NCBI RefSeq assembly: GCF_001262505.1
Contig: NZ_KQ410740.1
Location: 1 to 64,000, forward strand
Length of the DNA stretch: 64,000 nt
Reading direction: 5' to 3'
Source: Shinella sp. SUS2
GTDB taxonomy: Bacteria; Pseudomonadota; Alphaproteobacteria; Rhizobiales; Rhizobiaceae
Below are positions 46,676 to 55,667 of the stretch, piece by piece. Both the position numbers and the translations under genes were made by a program. The notes beneath the pieces are model-generated. The model worked only from the letters and a program-made list of their open reading frames with translations, was not told the origin of the DNA and ran no database searches. The number at the start of each line of letters is the position of its first letter. Position 1 is the first letter of the stretch.

Positions 46676-46927
46676 TCAAACGGTGCGGCCTACATCGTCG
46701 GGGATCGCGTCGATGCCTGCCATCAGTTCATCGTGGATTTCTTCACGCGCATCCTCCAGCAGATATGCTGTGGTATGGGTCTCACGCTTCAGGTGCTCGT
46801 AGGCATCGGCCCGGAGGATCACGAGCTTCTATTTGCCGTGTTTGGTTAGCCCGACAGGCTCGACAAGGGCGGTTTCCAGGGCTTCTCCAGAGGCGCGATT
46901 CATGTCGGAGAAGGTGAATTGCTTCAT
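46676..46927 (-). pseudogene. Phd/YefM-family antitoxin, interrupted by an in-frame stop
   Basis: On the minus strand an 83-codon frame starts at ATG 46927 behind a GAGGG site and reads MKQFTFSDMNRASGEALETA, then LVEPVGLTKHGK, stop, KLVILRADAYEHLK and on to the end at 46676. This is the layout of a Phd/YefM antitoxin. A single TAG at 46829-46831 (codon 33) replaces the residue normally between KHGK and KLV. No toxin frame follows downstream, where the oxidase operon ends. It is thus an orphan, broken antitoxin. A sequencing error at one base cannot be excluded. Confidence 0.8.
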
Positions 46928-46947
46928 CGTCGCCCTCGATTCTGAAC

Positions 46948-46964
46948 ATACGGAATATTCGTAT
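46948..46964. promoter_or_regulatory. Imperfect palindrome upstream of the antitoxin remnant
   Basis: atacggaatattcgtat is a near-palindrome around GAATATTC, 21 bases before the antitoxin start. Phd/YefM antitoxins autoregulate through such sites, so it may be the old operator. The flanking DNA (46940-46990) is AT-rich. Confidence 0.5.
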
Positions 46965-47074
46965 TTTATGCGAAATATGTAATACGCTACAACGCACTGA
47001 ACCACGGTCCGTTTCGGCCCACCGAACTCGGCGGTGTTTCAGCGCGGAGGGGATCTCAATAATAAACCAAACTC

Positions 47075-47569
47075 TTAGCGCGCAAGACCGCGCAGATCCG
47101 GCATTCGATCGGCCACGATCGTTTCCATCGAAAAGAAGCCGGTAACAGTCATGAGATCAAAATCGGTGATAAGCTTTTGATAAAAGGCGTCATAGCCGGA
47201 CATGCCGCGTGTCACCACCTTGATCAGATAATCCCAGTCACCGCCGATCCGATAGAAGTCCGTCACTTCCGGCAAGCGCTCCACGTGTTTGCGGAAGCCG
47301 TCGGCCCATTCCTTGGAGTGATGACGGGTACGGATCATCACGAACACGGTCAGGTCGAGGCCGAGTGCCGCGACATCGATCGCGGTATGAGTACCGCGAA
47401 TGAGACCACTGGCGTTCAGCCGCTGCAGGCGGCGCCAGAGGGCATTCTGCGAAAGGCCCACCCGGTCAGCCAAATCGCGTTGCGAGACAGCACCATCCTT
47501 TTGCAGGGAAGTCAGTATTCGCAGATCAATTTCGTCAATTTTATCCATATTATCGTTCATTCGACCCAT
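47075..47569 (-). CDS. Lrp/AsnC-family transcriptional regulator
   Basis: A 164-residue regulator with an N-terminal AsnC helix-turn-helix (IDEIDLRILTSLQKDGAVSQ, then RDLADRVGLSQNALWRRLQRL) and a RAM-type C-terminal ligand/dimer domain (VTDFYRIGGDWDYLIKVVT). It is divergent from the cysteine-desulfurase-like gene at 47656, with an 86-bp gap, and is its likely regulator (Lrp-type activators in related loci respond to amino acids such as cysteine). ATGs at 47569, 47560 and 47548 are all possible starts. Confidence 0.93.
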   Translation of the reverse strand: MGRMNDNMDKIDEIDLRILTSLQKDGAVSQRDLADRVGLSQNALWRRLQRLNASGLIRGTHTAIDVAALGLDLTVFVMIRTRHHSKEWADGFRKHVERLPEVTDFYRIGGDWDYLIKVVTRGMSGYDAFYQKLITDFDLMTVTGFFSMETIVADRMPDLRGLAR

Positions 47570-47655
47570 TTTTCTTGAAAAGTCGCATAAGAACGATGAA
47601 GTTTCAATGCTTCGGCTTGGTTAGACTCATCATCCGTACCATCCCGGAGGTCTTG

Positions 47656-49140
47656 ATGAGCCGACATTCCCTCGACAACCTGCATGCTGCCGGCCCACTC
47701 GCGGATTTTCGCCGGAGCCTTGCCGATGAAAACACCATTGCGGCGTTGCGCGCCGGATTGGTGGGCAAAGACGCGACAGTCAAGGGGCCATTCGGGGTCA
47801 AACGCCTCCTCTATGCCGACTATGTCGCTTCCGGGCGGGCCCTGATGCAGGTAGAGCGCTTCGTTCTCGAACGGGTCCTGCCCTATTACGCCAACAGCCA
47901 TACCGAGGCTTCCTATTGCGGCGGCTTCATGACGCGGCTGCGCCGTGAGGCGCGTGCAGCAATCGCCGCCTGTTGTGGGGCTGGGCCGGAGCACGCCGTG
48001 ATCTTCACGGGTTCCGGGGCAACGGCCGGCCTCAACCGGCTGGTTCACCTGCTGGGTGTAAGCGAGGGGGTCGCCGCGGGAAAGCGCGTACGCATCCTGA
48101 TCGGCCCCTATGAACATCATTCCAACATCCTGCCTTGGCGAGAGAGTGGCGCCGAGGTGATCGAGATTGCCGAAGGCGCGGACGGCAGCGGCCCAGATCT
48201 CGCGGAGCTCGAAGCCGCTTTGCGGCAACCTGCCGATCTTGTCGTCTGCGCCTTCTCCGCCGCTTCCAACGTCACCGGCATCGTCACGGATGTCGCGGCC
48301 GTCACGCGGCTCGCCAAAGCGGCCGGTGCCAGGATCGTCTGGGATTATGCCGGTGCAGGTCCCTATCTGCCCATCGCCATGTCCCCCGGTGCGGATGCCG
48401 ATATCGATGCGACGGTGGTGTCACCGCACAAATTCATCGGCGGCCCGGGAGCGTCCGGCGTTCTGATCCTCCGGCGCGATGCAGCGATCGCGGACAAGCC
48501 GACGTGGCCCGGTGGCGGCACTGTCAAATTCGTCTCTCCGGCAGGCCATGACTACAGCGACAGCCTGGAAGCGCGCGAGGAAGCCGGCACGCCAAATGTC
48601 GTGGGCGACGTGCGCGCCGCGCTCGCCTTCCTGGTCAAAGACGCGATCGGCCATACAGTGATGCAAGCACGCAATGGCATCCTGACCCGTCGCGCCCTTG
48701 CCGCCTGGTGCAATGTCAAGCACCTGGAGCTGCTCGGCCCGCCCGATCCAACGCGGCTGCCGATCTTCGCCTTTCGTGTCCGCGACGGCAGGGGCGGATA
48801 TGTTCACCAGCAACTCGTTACACGCATGCTGAGCGACCGCTACGGCATCCAGGCACGAGGCGGCTGCGCCTGCGCCGGCCCGTATGTTCATCGCCTTCTC
48901 GGCATCGACGCCGACCAGTCGCTGCACCTACGAGCTGCTCTTCTGGCCGGGCAGGAGATGCTCAAGCCCGGGTTCATCCGGTTGAACTTCAGCGTCCTTC
49001 TGCCCGATGAGGATGTGGCGTTCATTCTCGATGCGGTTGCCGAGCTTGCGACCGATGCATCCCGCTACGAGCCGCACTACGATTTCGATCCGGCGCGCGC
49101 CATCTTCTTCCCGCGCACGGCTCTTGCCCTGGGAGCGTGA
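47656..49140 (+). CDS. Class V aminotransferase, cysteine-desulfurase-like
   Basis: A 494-residue PLP enzyme of the CsdA/SufS-like class. PLP-binding motifs are FTGSGATAGLNRLVHLL, VCAFSAASNVTG, WDYAGAGPY and the Schiff-base Lys in SPHKFIGGPGASG (near 260). The C-terminal RGGCACAGPY carries a Cys where desulfurases place their persulfide-forming residue. It would turn cysteine into alanine plus protein-bound sulfane sulfur. The start at 47656 follows CGGAGG. It precedes a persulfide-dioxygenase-like gene by two bases, which supports a sulfur-disposal role. Confidence 0.88.
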   Translation: MSRHSLDNLHAAGPLADFRRSLADENTIAALRAGLVGKDATVKGPFGVKRLLYADYVASGRALMQVERFVLERVLPYYANSHTEASYCGGFMTRLRREARAAIAACCGAGPEHAVIFTGSGATAGLNRLVHLLGVSEGVAAGKRVRILIGPYEHHSNILPWRESGAEVIEIAEGADGSGPDLAELEAALRQPADLVVCAFSAASNVTGIVTDVAAVTRLAKAAGARIVWDYAGAGPYLPIAMSPGADADIDATVVSPHKFIGGPGASGVLILRRDAAIADKPTWPGGGTVKFVSPAGHDYSDSLEAREEAGTPNVVGDVRAALAFLVKDAIGHTVMQARNGILTRRALAAWCNVKHLELLGPPDPTRLPIFAFRVRDGRGGYVHQQLVTRMLSDRYGIQARGGCACAGPYVHRLLGIDADQSLHLRAALLAGQEMLKPGFIRLNFSVLLPDEDVAFILDAVAELATDASRYEPHYDFDPARAIFFPRTALALGA

Positions 49141-49142
49141 TC

Positions 49143-50021
49143 ATGACGAGACCCGACATCGCTGCCTTCTTCGATCCGCGTACCTGGTCCGTGCAATACG
49201 TGATCGCCGATCCCGCGACGAAAGCCTGCGCCATTGTTGACCCGGTGCTGGACTTCGATGAGAAATCCGGCACAACCGCCACGGACAATGCAGACAGGCT
49301 GCTCGACTTCGTGCGCGCCGAGGGCCTGGACGTGCAGTGGATCCTGGATACCCATCCCCATGCCGACCACCTTTCCGCCGCCGCCTATCTGAAGGACAAA
49401 ACCGGGGCGCCCACCGCCATCGGCGCACACATCGTCGACGTCCAGAAGCTCTGGGCCGATATTTACAACTGGCCCACCCTTCGTACAGACGGCTCACAAT
49501 GGGACCAGCTGTTCGACCATGGCGACACGTTCCATATTGGCGGGATCAAAACCGGGGTGCTGTTCTCGCCGGGCCACACTCTGGCCTCGATCACCTATGT
49601 CGCCGGCGACGCCGCCTTTGTCCATGACACACTCTTCATGCCCGACAGCGGTACGGCGCGGACGGACTTTCCCGGCGGGAGCGCACAGGCGCTCTGGGCG
49701 AGCATCCAGGATATCCTGGCATTGCCGGGCGACACCCGCGTCTTCGTCGGTCACGACTACCAGCCGGGCGGCCGCGCACCGCGCTGGGAGAGCACGGTTG
49801 CCGGGCAGAGAGCGGACAACATTCACCTGACCGCCCATTCTGACGAAAACGCGTTCGTGGCGTTCCGGCAGGCGCGCGACCAGACCTTGCCGATGCCCAA
49901 ACTCATCCTCCACGCCTTGCAGGTCAACATCAACGGCGGCCGCTTGCCGGAACCGGAGGAGAACGGCCGGCGCTATCTGAAAATTCCCCTGAACGCCCTG
50001 CAAGGGGCCGCCTGGAGCTGA
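49143..50021 (+). CDS. Metallo-beta-lactamase-fold hydrolase, persulfide-dioxygenase/Blh-like
   Basis: A 292-residue MBL-fold protein. The metal motif THPHADHLSAAAYL, FSPGHTLASITYV, VHDTLFMPDSGTARTDFPGG and VFVGHDYQPGGR are those of the ETHE1/Blh group, which oxidises glutathione persulfide to sulfite with one iron. Blh-type proteins in rhizobia are known to detoxify sulfide. The ATG at 49143 follows GGGAG. A GTG at 49137 inside the previous stop is less likely. It is followed by a sulfite-exporter-like gene. Confidence 0.9.
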   Translation: MTRPDIAAFFDPRTWSVQYVIADPATKACAIVDPVLDFDEKSGTTATDNADRLLDFVRAEGLDVQWILDTHPHADHLSAAAYLKDKTGAPTAIGAHIVDVQKLWADIYNWPTLRTDGSQWDQLFDHGDTFHIGGIKTGVLFSPGHTLASITYVAGDAAFVHDTLFMPDSGTARTDFPGGSAQALWASIQDILALPGDTRVFVGHDYQPGGRAPRWESTVAGQRADNIHLTAHSDENAFVAFRQARDQTLPMPKLILHALQVNINGGRLPEPEENGRRYLKIPLNALQGAAWS

Positions 50022-50088
50022 TCATCCTCTTAAACGGCAGCCCGCTTTGCAATGGGGCGCCATCCACCGCAGTGCAGTAGAGCCACCC

Positions 50089-50874
50089 ATGCCCCTCGAC
50101 TTTGCACAGTATGTTCTGGCGGCCGCATCCGGCAGCCTGGTGGGCTTCAGCCTTTCTTTGTTCGGGGGAGGCGGATCCATTCTGGCCGTCCCTCTGCTCG
50201 TGCACGTTGTCGGCCTGAGCAATGTGCATATGGCGATCGGAACCAGCGCCATCGCAGTCGCGGTGAACGCCTTGTCAGGTTTGGCCATGCACGCTCGCCA
50301 CGGCATCGTGAAATGGCGCTGCGCGGCGGTATATTGTGCCACCGGTATCGCAGGTGCGTGGATTGGCGCTACACTCGGCAAGGCGCTGGACGGCAAGCGC
50401 CTGCTGCTGCTGTTTGCCGCCCTCATGATGGTCGTCAGCCTGACCATGCTGAAACGGCGCCACCGGGCTGGCGACCCCGCATCGACCTGTACGCGCACGA
50501 ATGCGCCGAAAGTGCTGGCCTTCGGGGCGGGGACAGGCATCATCTCCGGCTTTTTCGGCATCGGTGGCGGCTTCCTGATCGTGCCTGGCCTGATGATCTC
50601 GACCGGCATGCCGGCGATCAACGCCATCGCATCGTCCCTGGTGGCCATCGCTTCTTTCGGTGCGACGACGGGCGTCAGCTATTCCCTGTCGGGCCTGGTC
50701 GATTGGCCGCTCGCCGGTGCATTCATCGGCGGCGGCGTGCTGGGCGCGCTGACGGGATATCGCGCGGCTCACGGCCTCAAACGCTATACGAGTATCTTGA
50801 ACACGCTGTTCGCAGCACTCACCTTCAGCGTCGCCGTAGGGCTGGCTCTCTACGCGGTACAGCCAAATCTCTGA
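50089..50874 (+). CDS. TauE/SafE-family sulfite/organosulfur exporter
   Basis: A 261-residue integral membrane protein with about eight hydrophobic segments and the two family repeats marked by FGGGGSILAVPLLVHV (near 26) and GIGGGFLIVPGLMI (near 160). TauE/SafE proteins export sulfite, sulfoacetate or related anions. Cotranscription with a persulfide dioxygenase suggests removal of the sulfite made there. The start at 50089 is set by the first membrane segment. An upstream ATG at 50047 would add a polar stretch. Confidence 0.9.
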   Translation: MPLDFAQYVLAAASGSLVGFSLSLFGGGGSILAVPLLVHVVGLSNVHMAIGTSAIAVAVNALSGLAMHARHGIVKWRCAAVYCATGIAGAWIGATLGKALDGKRLLLLFAALMMVVSLTMLKRRHRAGDPASTCTRTNAPKVLAFGAGTGIISGFFGIGGGFLIVPGLMISTGMPAINAIASSLVAIASFGATTGVSYSLSGLVDWPLAGAFIGGGVLGALTGYRAAHGLKRYTSILNTLFAALTFSVAVGLALYAVQPNL

Positions 50875-51018
50875 ATAGCCCCGGGCTCCACGCCCCCCCG
50901 GGTTAGCTGGAGCAATGCTCTGCGGTGGTGGCATGACAGATGCCGGCCTACCGTCTGTGCATAGAGACGCGGCACGCCGGGGCGGTTTCAATTGTCAACG
51001 CGGTAGCCAACAGGAAAG

Positions 51019-51047
51019 GCCGCGCAGCACCACCGGCACTGCGCGGC
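51019..51047 (-). terminator. Terminator-like hairpin after the sugar-importer operon
   Basis: On the minus strand a 9-bp stem (gccgcgcag / ctgcgcggc) with an 11-base loop is followed by ctttcctgtt. It lies 23 bases after the stop of the receptor gene at 51070, at the convergent junction with the TauE gene. Confidence 0.65.
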
Positions 51048-51069
51048 AGAAGGCCTTCACAACGGTGTA

Positions 51070-52008
51070 TCAGAAAGCCGGCTCGACAGAATCGACATTG
51101 GCCTTGGTGACAACGGTGAGCGGAATCGGCAGGCGTGCACCGACCTCCTTGCCGTCGAGGATCTCGGCCATGGTGTTGATCGCGAGCTTGCCATCCTCGA
51201 CCGGCGACTGGACGATCGTTGAATACATCTCGCCCGAGCGGATGGAATCGAAGGCATCGCGCTGGCCGTTGATGCCGACGATCGGCGGCGTCGGCTTGCC
51301 GGCATTCGCTTCCTTCCAGGCATCGATGAAGCCGCGGGCCATCGTGTCGTCATTGGCGTAGACGCCGGTGATCTTGTCGCCGAAACGGGTGATCAGGTCG
51401 CGGCTGGCGACGAGCGCCTTCTGCTGGTCGAAGTCGGCATTGACAGTTTCCAGCACCTCGATCTTGCTGCCGGTCTCCTTGAGACGATCGACGAAACCAC
51501 CGACGCGGCCGATGGTCGTGCCATTGCCGGCCTGACCGGCGATAACGACGACAGCCCCCTCGCCCTTCATCGCCTCGTTCAGCGAGTCGGCAGCAAGCTT
51601 GCCTTCTTCATAGACATCAGGACCGGTAAAGGACTTGATGAAGTCATTTGCCTGCTCCGCCATCGGCGAGTTGATCAGGATCGCCGGAATGTTCGCCTGC
51701 TTGGCGCGGGCGAGCGCCGGGATATAGGCCTGCGGGTCGAGCGGCCAGAGAATGATGCCGTCGGCCTTGCGCGCAATGCAGGTGCTGACCTGCTCGGTAC
51801 CGGTCTGCACGTCGAAGTTCTGGCTGAGGCTCAGGATCTCGATGCCGAGTTCGTTGGCACGCTCGTTGAGGGCCACGTTTGCCGGGGTCGCATAGGCATG
51901 GGAATCGGCGGCCGTGACGTAACAGACCGTCTTGGCGCTGGCGAAAGCCGTCGAAGCTAGCAGGGCGGCGGCAATGGCAGCCGGCAATCTTACAGTCTTA
52001 CCAATCAT
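51070..52008 (-). CDS. Sugar ABC transporter substrate-binding protein (putative L-fucose importer)
   Basis: A 312-residue receptor of the ribose-binding class. A signal peptide (VRLPAAIAAALLASTAFASA) is followed by KTVCYVTAADSHAYATPANV, ARKADGIILWPLDPQAYIP and VYANDDTMARGFIDAW. The start at 52008 follows AAGGAGG. It is the last gene of the importer operon (ATPase, two permeases, receptor; an unusual order with the receptor at the end). Linkage to L-fucose rests on the enzymes at 55668-61385. Confidence 0.92.
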   Translation of the reverse strand: MIGKTVRLPAAIAAALLASTAFASAKTVCYVTAADSHAYATPANVALNERANELGIEILSLSQNFDVQTGTEQVSTCIARKADGIILWPLDPQAYIPALARAKQANIPAILINSPMAEQANDFIKSFTGPDVYEEGKLAADSLNEAMKGEGAVVVIAGQAGNGTTIGRVGGFVDRLKETGSKIEVLETVNADFDQQKALVASRDLITRFGDKITGVYANDDTMARGFIDAWKEANAGKPTPPIVGINGQRDAFDSIRSGEMYSTIVQSPVEDGKLAINTMAEILDGKEVGARLPIPLTVVTKANVDSVEPAF

Positions 52009-52036
52009 GTTTTCCTCCTTCATCGATTGGAAAATA

Positions 52037-52990
52037 TCAGGCGGGGGCAGCGCTCGCGGCAGGCTTGCGCCGGCCGCTGCGAACGGTTCGGTCGAGAACG
52101 ACGAGCAGGAGCAGGATCAGCCCGGAGGCGACCTGCTGCATGTAGGCGGGGACCGACTGGAACTCCATTGCCGTCGTCAGTGCCGCGATGGTGAGAACAC
52201 CGCCGAGCGTGCCGAGCGCCGAACCGCGCCCACCTTCCAGCCGCGTCCCCCCGACGACGACCGCCGCGATGACAGCCACGGTCAGTTCCGAGCCGTAGAC
52301 GGGAGAGCCGGTATTGGTGGCAAGGCTCTGCAGCACGCCGGCCACGCCGGCAAGCGTGCTCGCGAAGACGAAAGACAGGACCATGACGCGATCCGCCGAA
52401 ATTCCGCTCGCCTCCGCCGAATGGGCATTGGAGCCGACGGCAAAGAGGTTGCGGCCGGCGACCGTGCGCGTCAGCCAGACGTGCAGGGCGAGGATGGCGA
52501 TCAGGAACAGGCCGCTGCGGACGGTGAAGACCTCCAGATAGATCTCGCTCAGCGTGATCGAGAACATGATGTCGGTGCCCGGGATCGGCTGGCTTGCCGT
52601 CATCCAGTGCGCGACCGAGCGGAAGACCAGCATGGTGGCCAGCGTCGCGACCAGCGAATTGATGCGCAGCACCACGACGAGGAAGCCGTTGACGGCGCCG
52701 GCCGCCGCGCCGGCCAGCGCACCTGCAACGGCAGCCCATCCCATCCCGAGCGCCGGCTGGAGCATGATCGCTACGATACCGGAAACCGCGAAGACCGAAC
52801 CGACGGAAAGGTCGATCTGGCCGGCGATCAGAAGAACCGTGAGGCCGATGGCGATGAGACCGATGGTCGAACCGCGATCAAGGCCGAGGCTGAGCGTCGT
52901 GAGGCTGACGAAACCGGGCACCAGGAGCGCTGCCACGATGAGCGTGAGACAGAGGATGACGGCGACGCGATAGCGCAGGAGCATGGCCAT
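52037..52990 (-). CDS. Sugar ABC transporter permease (RbsC-like), second of a pair
   Basis: A 317-residue membrane protein with about ten hydrophobic segments and RbsC-type motifs (IAGQIDLSVGSVFAVSG near 55, NSLVATLATMLVFR near 111, AVGSNAHSAEASGISADRV in the coupling region). Overlap with the preceding permease gene is one base (TGATG). A receptor gene follows after 28 bases. Confidence 0.92.
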   Translation of the reverse strand: MAMLLRYRVAVILCLTLIVAALLVPGFVSLTTLSLGLDRGSTIGLIAIGLTVLLIAGQIDLSVGSVFAVSGIVAIMLQPALGMGWAAVAGALAGAAAGAVNGFLVVVLRINSLVATLATMLVFRSVAHWMTASQPIPGTDIMFSITLSEIYLEVFTVRSGLFLIAILALHVWLTRTVAGRNLFAVGSNAHSAEASGISADRVMVLSFVFASTLAGVAGVLQSLATNTGSPVYGSELTVAVIAAVVVGGTRLEGGRGSALGTLGGVLTIAALTTAMEFQSVPAYMQQVASGLILLLLVVLDRTVRSGRRKPAASAAPA

Positions 52991-53988
52991 CAGGCACCCC
53001 CCCGCTTGCGCAATGCAATGTCGAGCGCGACGGCGCCGGCAATCAGGAGGCCGAGGACAAAGCCCTGTATCGGCGTGCGCACACCCTGGAGGACCATGAC
53101 ATTGGTGAGCAGTTGCACGAAGACGAGACCGGCCATCGCGCGCGGAATGGAGCCGAAACCACCCATGATCGACACACCGCCTACCACGACGGCGGTAATG
53201 GCGCTAAACTCGTAACCCTGGCCGACGAAGGGGCGCGCACTTTGCAAGGTCAGGCCGAGCAGCCCCCCGCTGAACCCTGCGGCAAAGGCGGTGATGACGA
53301 AAGCACCGGCGCGAACCGCACGCACCGGCACGGCGCTCGCTTGTGCCGCGCTGTAGTTGCCACCCGTCGCAATCGTCCATCGCCCCCAAAAGGAGCGCGA
53401 CAGCACGAAATTGCCGAGAAAGGCGATCGCGATGAAGATGATGGCAATCATGGGTACGCCGAGAACGCGGCTCTTGACGAAATCCGCCGAACTCGGGTCC
53501 GCGCCGTAGACGATGACGCCGCCAACGGCAGCCTGCACGAAGCCGAGAACGATCGTGCCCATGCCGAGTGTCGCGATGATGGGATTGATACCGACATAGC
53601 CGACGAGAAGGCCATTGACGAGGCCGGTGAGCCCCGCCAGCAGGACCGCGACGGCAAAGGCGGGAACGGGTCCGATATAGGGCTGGAGGGCGAGCGACAG
53701 GATCGCACCGCAGGCGATGGTCGCAGGCACCGAGAGGTCCGCCATGCCACCAACGACGAGCACGAAGGTCATGCCCACGACCACGATGCCGACGATGGAC
53801 ATGGAAGTCAGCACGTTCACAAAGTTGCCGGCCGTGAAGAAGACGGGATTGGCGATGGTGCCGTAAACAATGACGGCGAGGATGGCGAGCAACAGGCCCC
53901 CGCGCGAAAGAAGCCCGACCGCACGGCTACCCTGGCTGAAGCGATCGGCCACCTTCGTTGTCTGTCCCATGGCGGCGACATCCGTCAT
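52990..53988 (-). CDS. Sugar ABC transporter permease (RbsC-like), first of a pair
   Basis: A 332-residue permease with the same motifs as its partner (VVGGMADLSVPATIACG near 88, NPIIATLGMGTIVLGF near 134, ATGGNYSAAQASAVPVRAVR in the coupling region). The start at 53988 overlaps the ATPase stop by four bases. The two permeases probably form a heterodimer, as the rest of the system has a single two-domain ATPase. Confidence 0.92.
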   Translation of the reverse strand: MTDVAAMGQTTKVADRFSQGSRAVGLLSRGGLLLAILAVIVYGTIANPVFFTAGNFVNVLTSMSIVGIVVVGMTFVLVVGGMADLSVPATIACGAILSLALQPYIGPVPAFAVAVLLAGLTGLVNGLLVGYVGINPIIATLGMGTIVLGFVQAAVGGVIVYGADPSSADFVKSRVLGVPMIAIIFIAIAFLGNFVLSRSFWGRWTIATGGNYSAAQASAVPVRAVRAGAFVITAFAAGFSGGLLGLTLQSARPFVGQGYEFSAITAVVVGGVSIMGGFGSIPRAMAGLVFVQLLTNVMVLQGVRTPIQGFVLGLLIAGAVALDIALRKRGGA

Positions 53989-55502
53989 GCGGCCTCTCCT
54001 TCTGCACTTTCCTCACCCGTCGCGAGCGCCATGATGCGCTCCTCGCTCAGGCCCTCGCGGGCGATCGGCATGGATGCCCGCCCGTCACGCATGACGACCA
54101 CGCGGTCGCATACGCCCATGATTTCCGGCAGCTCGGAGGAGATCATCACGACGGCCATACCGTTTGCGACGAGCTGCCCGATGATGCCGTGGATTTCCGC
54201 CTTGGCGCCGACGTCGACACCGCGCGTCGGCTCGTCGAGGATCAGCACCTTCGGATCGGTGGCGAGCCAACGGCTGATGACCGCCTTCTGCTGGTTGCCG
54301 CCCGAGAGAAGGCCGATGCGACGCTCGCCATCCGGCGGCACGATGGAGAACTTCGTGACATAGGTGCCGGCGAGCTCGCACTCGTCGCCACGGCGGACAC
54401 GACCAAAACCATTGGCAAGACGGCGCAGCACCGGCAGGCTGATATTCTCCCGCACGGTCATGGCCGGCACGATGCCGTCGCCCTTGCGATCTTCAGGCAC
54501 ATAGGCGATGCCGACCCGGGCCGCCGCAGCCGGCGAGCCGATGTTCACCGGCACGCCGTCGATTTCGACCGTGCCCGTGGTGAACGGCGCAAGACCGAAA
54601 ATGGCCCGCGCGACTTCCGTGCGCCCGGCGCCGACAAGCCCCGTAAGGCCAAGGATTTCGCCGGCGCGCACATCGAAGCTGATGTCATGGAAGCGGTCGC
54701 CATCACCGATGCCGCGCACGGCCAGAACAGTTTTGCCGATAGCCGCCGGTGTTTTCGGGAAGACGTTGCTGACCTCCCGGCCGACCATGAGGCGGATCAT
54801 CTGCGCGGCGGTAATGCCGCTGGCGGGCCGCGTCTCGATCATGCTGCCGTCGCGAAGAACCGTCACCTCATCGGCGATTTCAAGCACTTCCTTGAGGCGG
54901 TGGCTGATGTAGATAATGGCAATGCCGTCGTCACGCATCTTGCGCAGGATGCGGAAGAGCGCCGCCGTCTCGTGCTCGCTGAGGCTCGAGGTCGGCTCGT
55001 CGAGCACGATAATGCGCGGCGCGGCGGCATGGGCCTTGGCGATTTCCACCAGCTGCTGCTGGCTGATGGTCAGGTCGCCCAGCCGCTGTTGCGGATCGAT
55101 GGACGCACCGAGCTCACCGAGGACTGCGCCAGCGCGGCGCACCATGCCGCCGCGGTCGAAGAAGCCGAACCGCTTCGGCATACGGCCGAGAAAGATGTTT
55201 TCGGCGACCGTAAGATCCGGCACGAGGTTCAATTCCTGGTGCACCATGCGGATACCGAGCTTCTGGGCATCGGCCGGGCGCTTCATCCGCACTTCCACGC
55301 CCGCCACTTCGATCGTGCCGGTTGTCGGCGCATAGGCACCGCTCAGGATCTTCATCAGGGTCGATTTGCCGGCCCCGTTCTCGCCGACGACGGCATGAAC
55401 GGTTCCAAAGCGAACGGCGAGATCAACACCGGAGAGGGCCTTCACGCCCGGGAAGACCTTGCTGATCCCCCTCATGTGCAGTGCGTTTGCGGCCGACGGC
55501 AT
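53985..55502 (-). CDS. Sugar ABC transporter, double ATP-binding protein (RbsA-like)
   Basis: A 505-residue double ATPase. Domain 1: Walker A GENGAGKST, Q-loop VHQELNLVPD, Walker B IVLDEPTSSL, H-loop YISHRL. Domain 2: Walker A-like VGAGRTEVARAIFG, signature LSGGNQQK, Walker B LILDEPTRGVDVG. This is the usual RbsA/XylG-type sugar importer ATPase. The start at 55502 follows GGGGAGGGG. The gene is first in its operon, behind the promoter at 55566-55594. Confidence 0.93.
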   Translation of the reverse strand: MPSAANALHMRGISKVFPGVKALSGVDLAVRFGTVHAVVGENGAGKSTLMKILSGAYAPTTGTIEVAGVEVRMKRPADAQKLGIRMVHQELNLVPDLTVAENIFLGRMPKRFGFFDRGGMVRRAGAVLGELGASIDPQQRLGDLTISQQQLVEIAKAHAAAPRIIVLDEPTSSLSEHETAALFRILRKMRDDGIAIIYISHRLKEVLEIADEVTVLRDGSMIETRPASGITAAQMIRLMVGREVSNVFPKTPAAIGKTVLAVRGIGDGDRFHDISFDVRAGEILGLTGLVGAGRTEVARAIFGLAPFTTGTVEIDGVPVNIGSPAAAARVGIAYVPEDRKGDGIVPAMTVRENISLPVLRRLANGFGRVRRGDECELAGTYVTKFSIVPPDGERRIGLLSGGNQQKAVISRWLATDPKVLILDEPTRGVDVGAKAEIHGIIGQLVANGMAVVMISSELPEIMGVCDRVVVMRDGRASMPIAREGLSEERIMALATGEESAEGEAA

Positions 55503-55565
55503 TTCACCCCTCCCCAGCCCGGCTCGCATCGCTCGCGATGCCTCGTTCCTCCAGCCGGCGAAGTT

Positions 55566-55594
55566 CTATTACACTAATATAACAGTAGTGACAA
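55566..55594 (-). promoter_or_regulatory. Promoter and operator F1 (importer operon)
   Basis: On the minus strand -35 TTGTCA (55589-55594), a 17-bp spacer and -10 TAATAG (55566-55571). The spacer carries CTGTTATATTAG (55574-55585, coding orientation), a near copy of the motif at 57854 and 60569. It would be the site of the GntR regulator at 56712. Confidence 0.65.
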
Positions 55595-55667
55595 GCGACC
55601 TCGGCCAATCAATATTGTGCATCCATCCGGCATGCCGCCCTAACGACGGCATCCCGCCATGGCGAGG

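Noticed and set aside
46482..46849. Plus-strand frames over the antitoxin remnant
   Set aside because: The minus-strand frame matches a Phd/YefM antitoxin over its whole length. The plus-strand ones match nothing.
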